DNA of 64,000 nucleotides from Streptomyces agglomeratus (GTDB lineage: Bacteria; Actinomycetota; Actinomycetes; Streptomycetales; Streptomycetaceae): NCBI RefSeq assembly GCF_001746415.1, contig NZ_MEHJ01000001.1, positions 8,261,023-8,325,022 on the forward strand, written 5' to 3'. A model generated the notes under the pieces. The model did not search any database and was not told the DNA's origin. It worked only from the letters and a program-made list of their open reading frames with translations. The number at the start of each line of letters is the position of its first letter. Position 1 is the first letter of the stretch. This document shows positions 62,711 to 64,000 of the stretch, in pieces. The translations under genes and the position numbers were made by a program.

Positions 62711-63556
62711 CTACGTGCCCGGCCATGTCATGGACGCTCGCATCATCGCCGCCCGCGCCCGCCGCGCGGCCCTGGACCTCGCCGCGGGCCTGGCGTGCGG
62801 ACTCACGGATTCGAGCAGTGCGGACATGAGGTCGACGACGGGAGCCGCGGCCGGCTCGGGCTGAGCCCCTTCGGGCTTCGCACCCTCGGCCTTGGCGCGG
62901 ATCAGATCTTCCAGGGCTGCGCGGTAATGATCACGGAAACCACTGAGGTCCTCAACGGCCATGGCCTCCATGAGGTCGACGGCCGCCTCGATCTCCTCGT
63001 CGGCCACGGGCACAGGCTTGGGGAGCAAGGACTCAGGGGAGCGGATCTCGTCCGGCCACTTCAGGCTGTGCAGGACGATCGCGTCCTCCTTGATCCGCAG
63101 CAGCCCGAGGCGCTCCCGGTTGTGCCACGCGTACTTGGCGACGGCGACCTTGCTGGAGCGCTCCAGGGCCTGGCGGGACAGGACGTAGGGCTTCGCTGCG
63201 ACGGCGCCGTCGGCTGCCAGATAGTAGGAGTCGCCGATGCGTACAGGGTCGATGGACTCGGCCGGCACGAAGGCGACGATCTCGATGGCCTTCGCGGTGG
63301 GCAGCGGCATGGCGTCGAGCTCGGCGTCCGTGACCTCGATGATCGTGTCGCGGGAGATCTCGTAGCCGCGCCCGATCTCGCCCTGGTGCACGACTTGCCC
63401 GTCCAGCTCGCAGACCTTCTGGTACCGGATCCGACCGCCATCGGCCTCATGGAACTGACGGAAGGCGATGCTGTGGTTCTCGGTGGCGCTCAGGACGCGA
63501 CAAGGGATGGTCACTAGGCCGAACGAGATGGCTCCACTCCAGATGGGGCGTGGCAT
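62711..63556 (-). CDS. ku: Ku-like DNA end-binding protein, C-terminus frameshifted (281 aa)
   Basis: The start MPRPIWSGAISFGLVTIPCR (ATG 63554-63556) and the core (GRIRYQKVCELDGQVV, GYEISRDTIIEVTDAELDAM, ERLGLLRIKEDAIVLHSLKW) are those of bacterial Ku, which binds DNA ends and recruits LigD in end joining. After LLESV the frame used here ends at 62711. The next frame encodes a typical Ku tail (ARQARGEVQG, then Lys/Ala-rich KKAAKAPGKKSAAKKTTGRK) and ends at 62613. An indel near 62795-62820 separates the two. Confidence 0.9.
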   Translation of the reverse strand: MPRPIWSGAISFGLVTIPCRVLSATENHSIAFRQFHEADGGRIRYQKVCELDGQVVHQGEIGRGYEISRDTIIEVTDAELDAMPLPTAKAIEIVAFVPAESIDPVRIGDSYYLAADGAVAAKPYVLSRQALERSSKVAVAKYAWHNRERLGLLRIKEDAIVLHSLKWPDEIRSPESLLPKPVPVADEEIEAAVDLMEAMAVEDLSGFRDHYRAALEDLIRAKAEGAKPEGAQPEPAAAPVVDLMSALLESVSPHARPAARSRAARRARAAMMRASMTWPGT

Positions 63557-63835
63557 GGCGGGCCTCCAGCGGTGGGGGTATCGCCTAAAACGGACACCGC
63601 AGTGGGCGTGGGGGCGGGCCCGGACACTCCGCCGGGTGAAACGTCGGGTGGTCGCTCTCACCGGGCGAGGCGACGACGAGCGGGTCTCCGCAGAGGCCCA
63701 CTACCCCGATTCCGGTTTGCGCGAGGGCGAAGGTGCGCGAGTCGTCGTCGATCACCCCCGGTGTCGTCCTGTCGTTAGCTCCGGCCGGGTGGAGGATGGG
63801 TCTTGATGATCACCGCTGACCCTCGGGAGGGGACC

Positions 63836-64000
63836 ATGGCCGACGTCTGGGTGCTCAGTCCAAGTCACAGCGAGCCGGAGAAAAGCCGTCTGATCCGTTC
63901 CGACGCCATCACCTACCTCAGCACGTCCGCCGAGGAGCTTGTCGCGGCCCGCGTCGGATCGGACGACACTGTCGTCTTGGTTCACCGGGCCACCCAGGGC
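63836..64000 (+). CDS. Hypothetical protein, 5' part only
   Basis: ATG 63836 has GGGAGGGG five bases upstream. The 55 visible codons read MADVWVLSPSHSEPEKSRLI and SDAITYLSTSAEELVAARVG up to the right edge. The composition is protein-like. The product is cut by the window end and no family was recognised. Confidence 0.65.
   Translation, partial: MADVWVLSPSHSEPEKSRLIRSDAITYLSTSAEELVAARVGSDDTVVLVHRATQG

Noticed and set aside
1..64000. tRNA or rRNA genes and attachment sites
   Set aside because: No cloverleaf-like or rRNA-like sequence and no att-type direct repeats were recognised by eye; a covariance-model search could settle it.

Overview
The window is very GC-rich. Its genes start with ATG or GTG behind strong Shine-Dalgarno sequences, and the families present (XRE/DUF5753 regulators, DUF6461, DUF6233, TcpC-type conjugation proteins, replication-relaxation protein) point to a Streptomyces or close relative. 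Most of it looks like the backbone of a large conjugative plasmid, or of a plasmid-derived element in a chromosome arm, surrounded by insertion-sequence debris and chromosomal-arm-type accessory genes.

Layout. (1) 1-4192, minus strand: an XRE/P-loop NTPase/32-residue-repeat protein coupled to a CHAT-type protease-like gene that runs off the left edge; this is a candidate defence or cell-death module. (2) 4494-6187: an IS5-type element with a dead transposase and a passenger gene. (3) 6225-22037, minus strand: first half of the mobile-element backbone. It holds small accessory genes, a zincin, two large proteins sharing the N-terminal tag MGTGSKSSH-x-SYAV (one with a lipid/HipA-type kinase domain), a DUF4417 protein, a ParB-like protein, a replication-relaxation protein and a VirD4/TraG-like ATPase. 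(4) 22.1-27.3 kb: an accessory island with a phosphotransferase, IS5 and IS256 copies and DUF6461. It splits the backbone. (5) 27517-38244, minus strand: the type IV secretion module (triple-domain murein hydrolase, VirB8-, VirB6-, VirB4-, VirB3- and VirB2-like proteins, TcpC) and a sigma-like regulator. (6) 38.3-43.8 kb: a replication-type region with several families of short repeats around a Rep-like protein. (7) 43.9-64 kb: small plasmid-type genes, IS3, TnpB and IS110 elements, an XRE/DUF5753 regulator with a kinase, a SpoIIE phosphatase, a PadR/membrane cassette, an HD protein, a LexA-like mini-regulator, DUF6233 and Ku.

How it fits together. Four promoter-like elements with identical geometry (15365-15402, 22000-22037, 37191-37228, 42346-42383) stand in front of four backbone operons: the tagged-protein operon, the coupling-protein/ParB operon, the secretion operon and rep. 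This suggests one regulon tying replication, transfer and the tagged proteins together; the sigma-like protein at 37291-38244 or the ParB-like protein could be the regulator. The tagged proteins are the least explained genes in the backbone and might be transferred effectors or structural factors; this is inference. Several genes carry single frameshifts in GC-rich runs (12.7 kb, 52.4 kb, 62.8 kb). These may be real decay or sequencing error.
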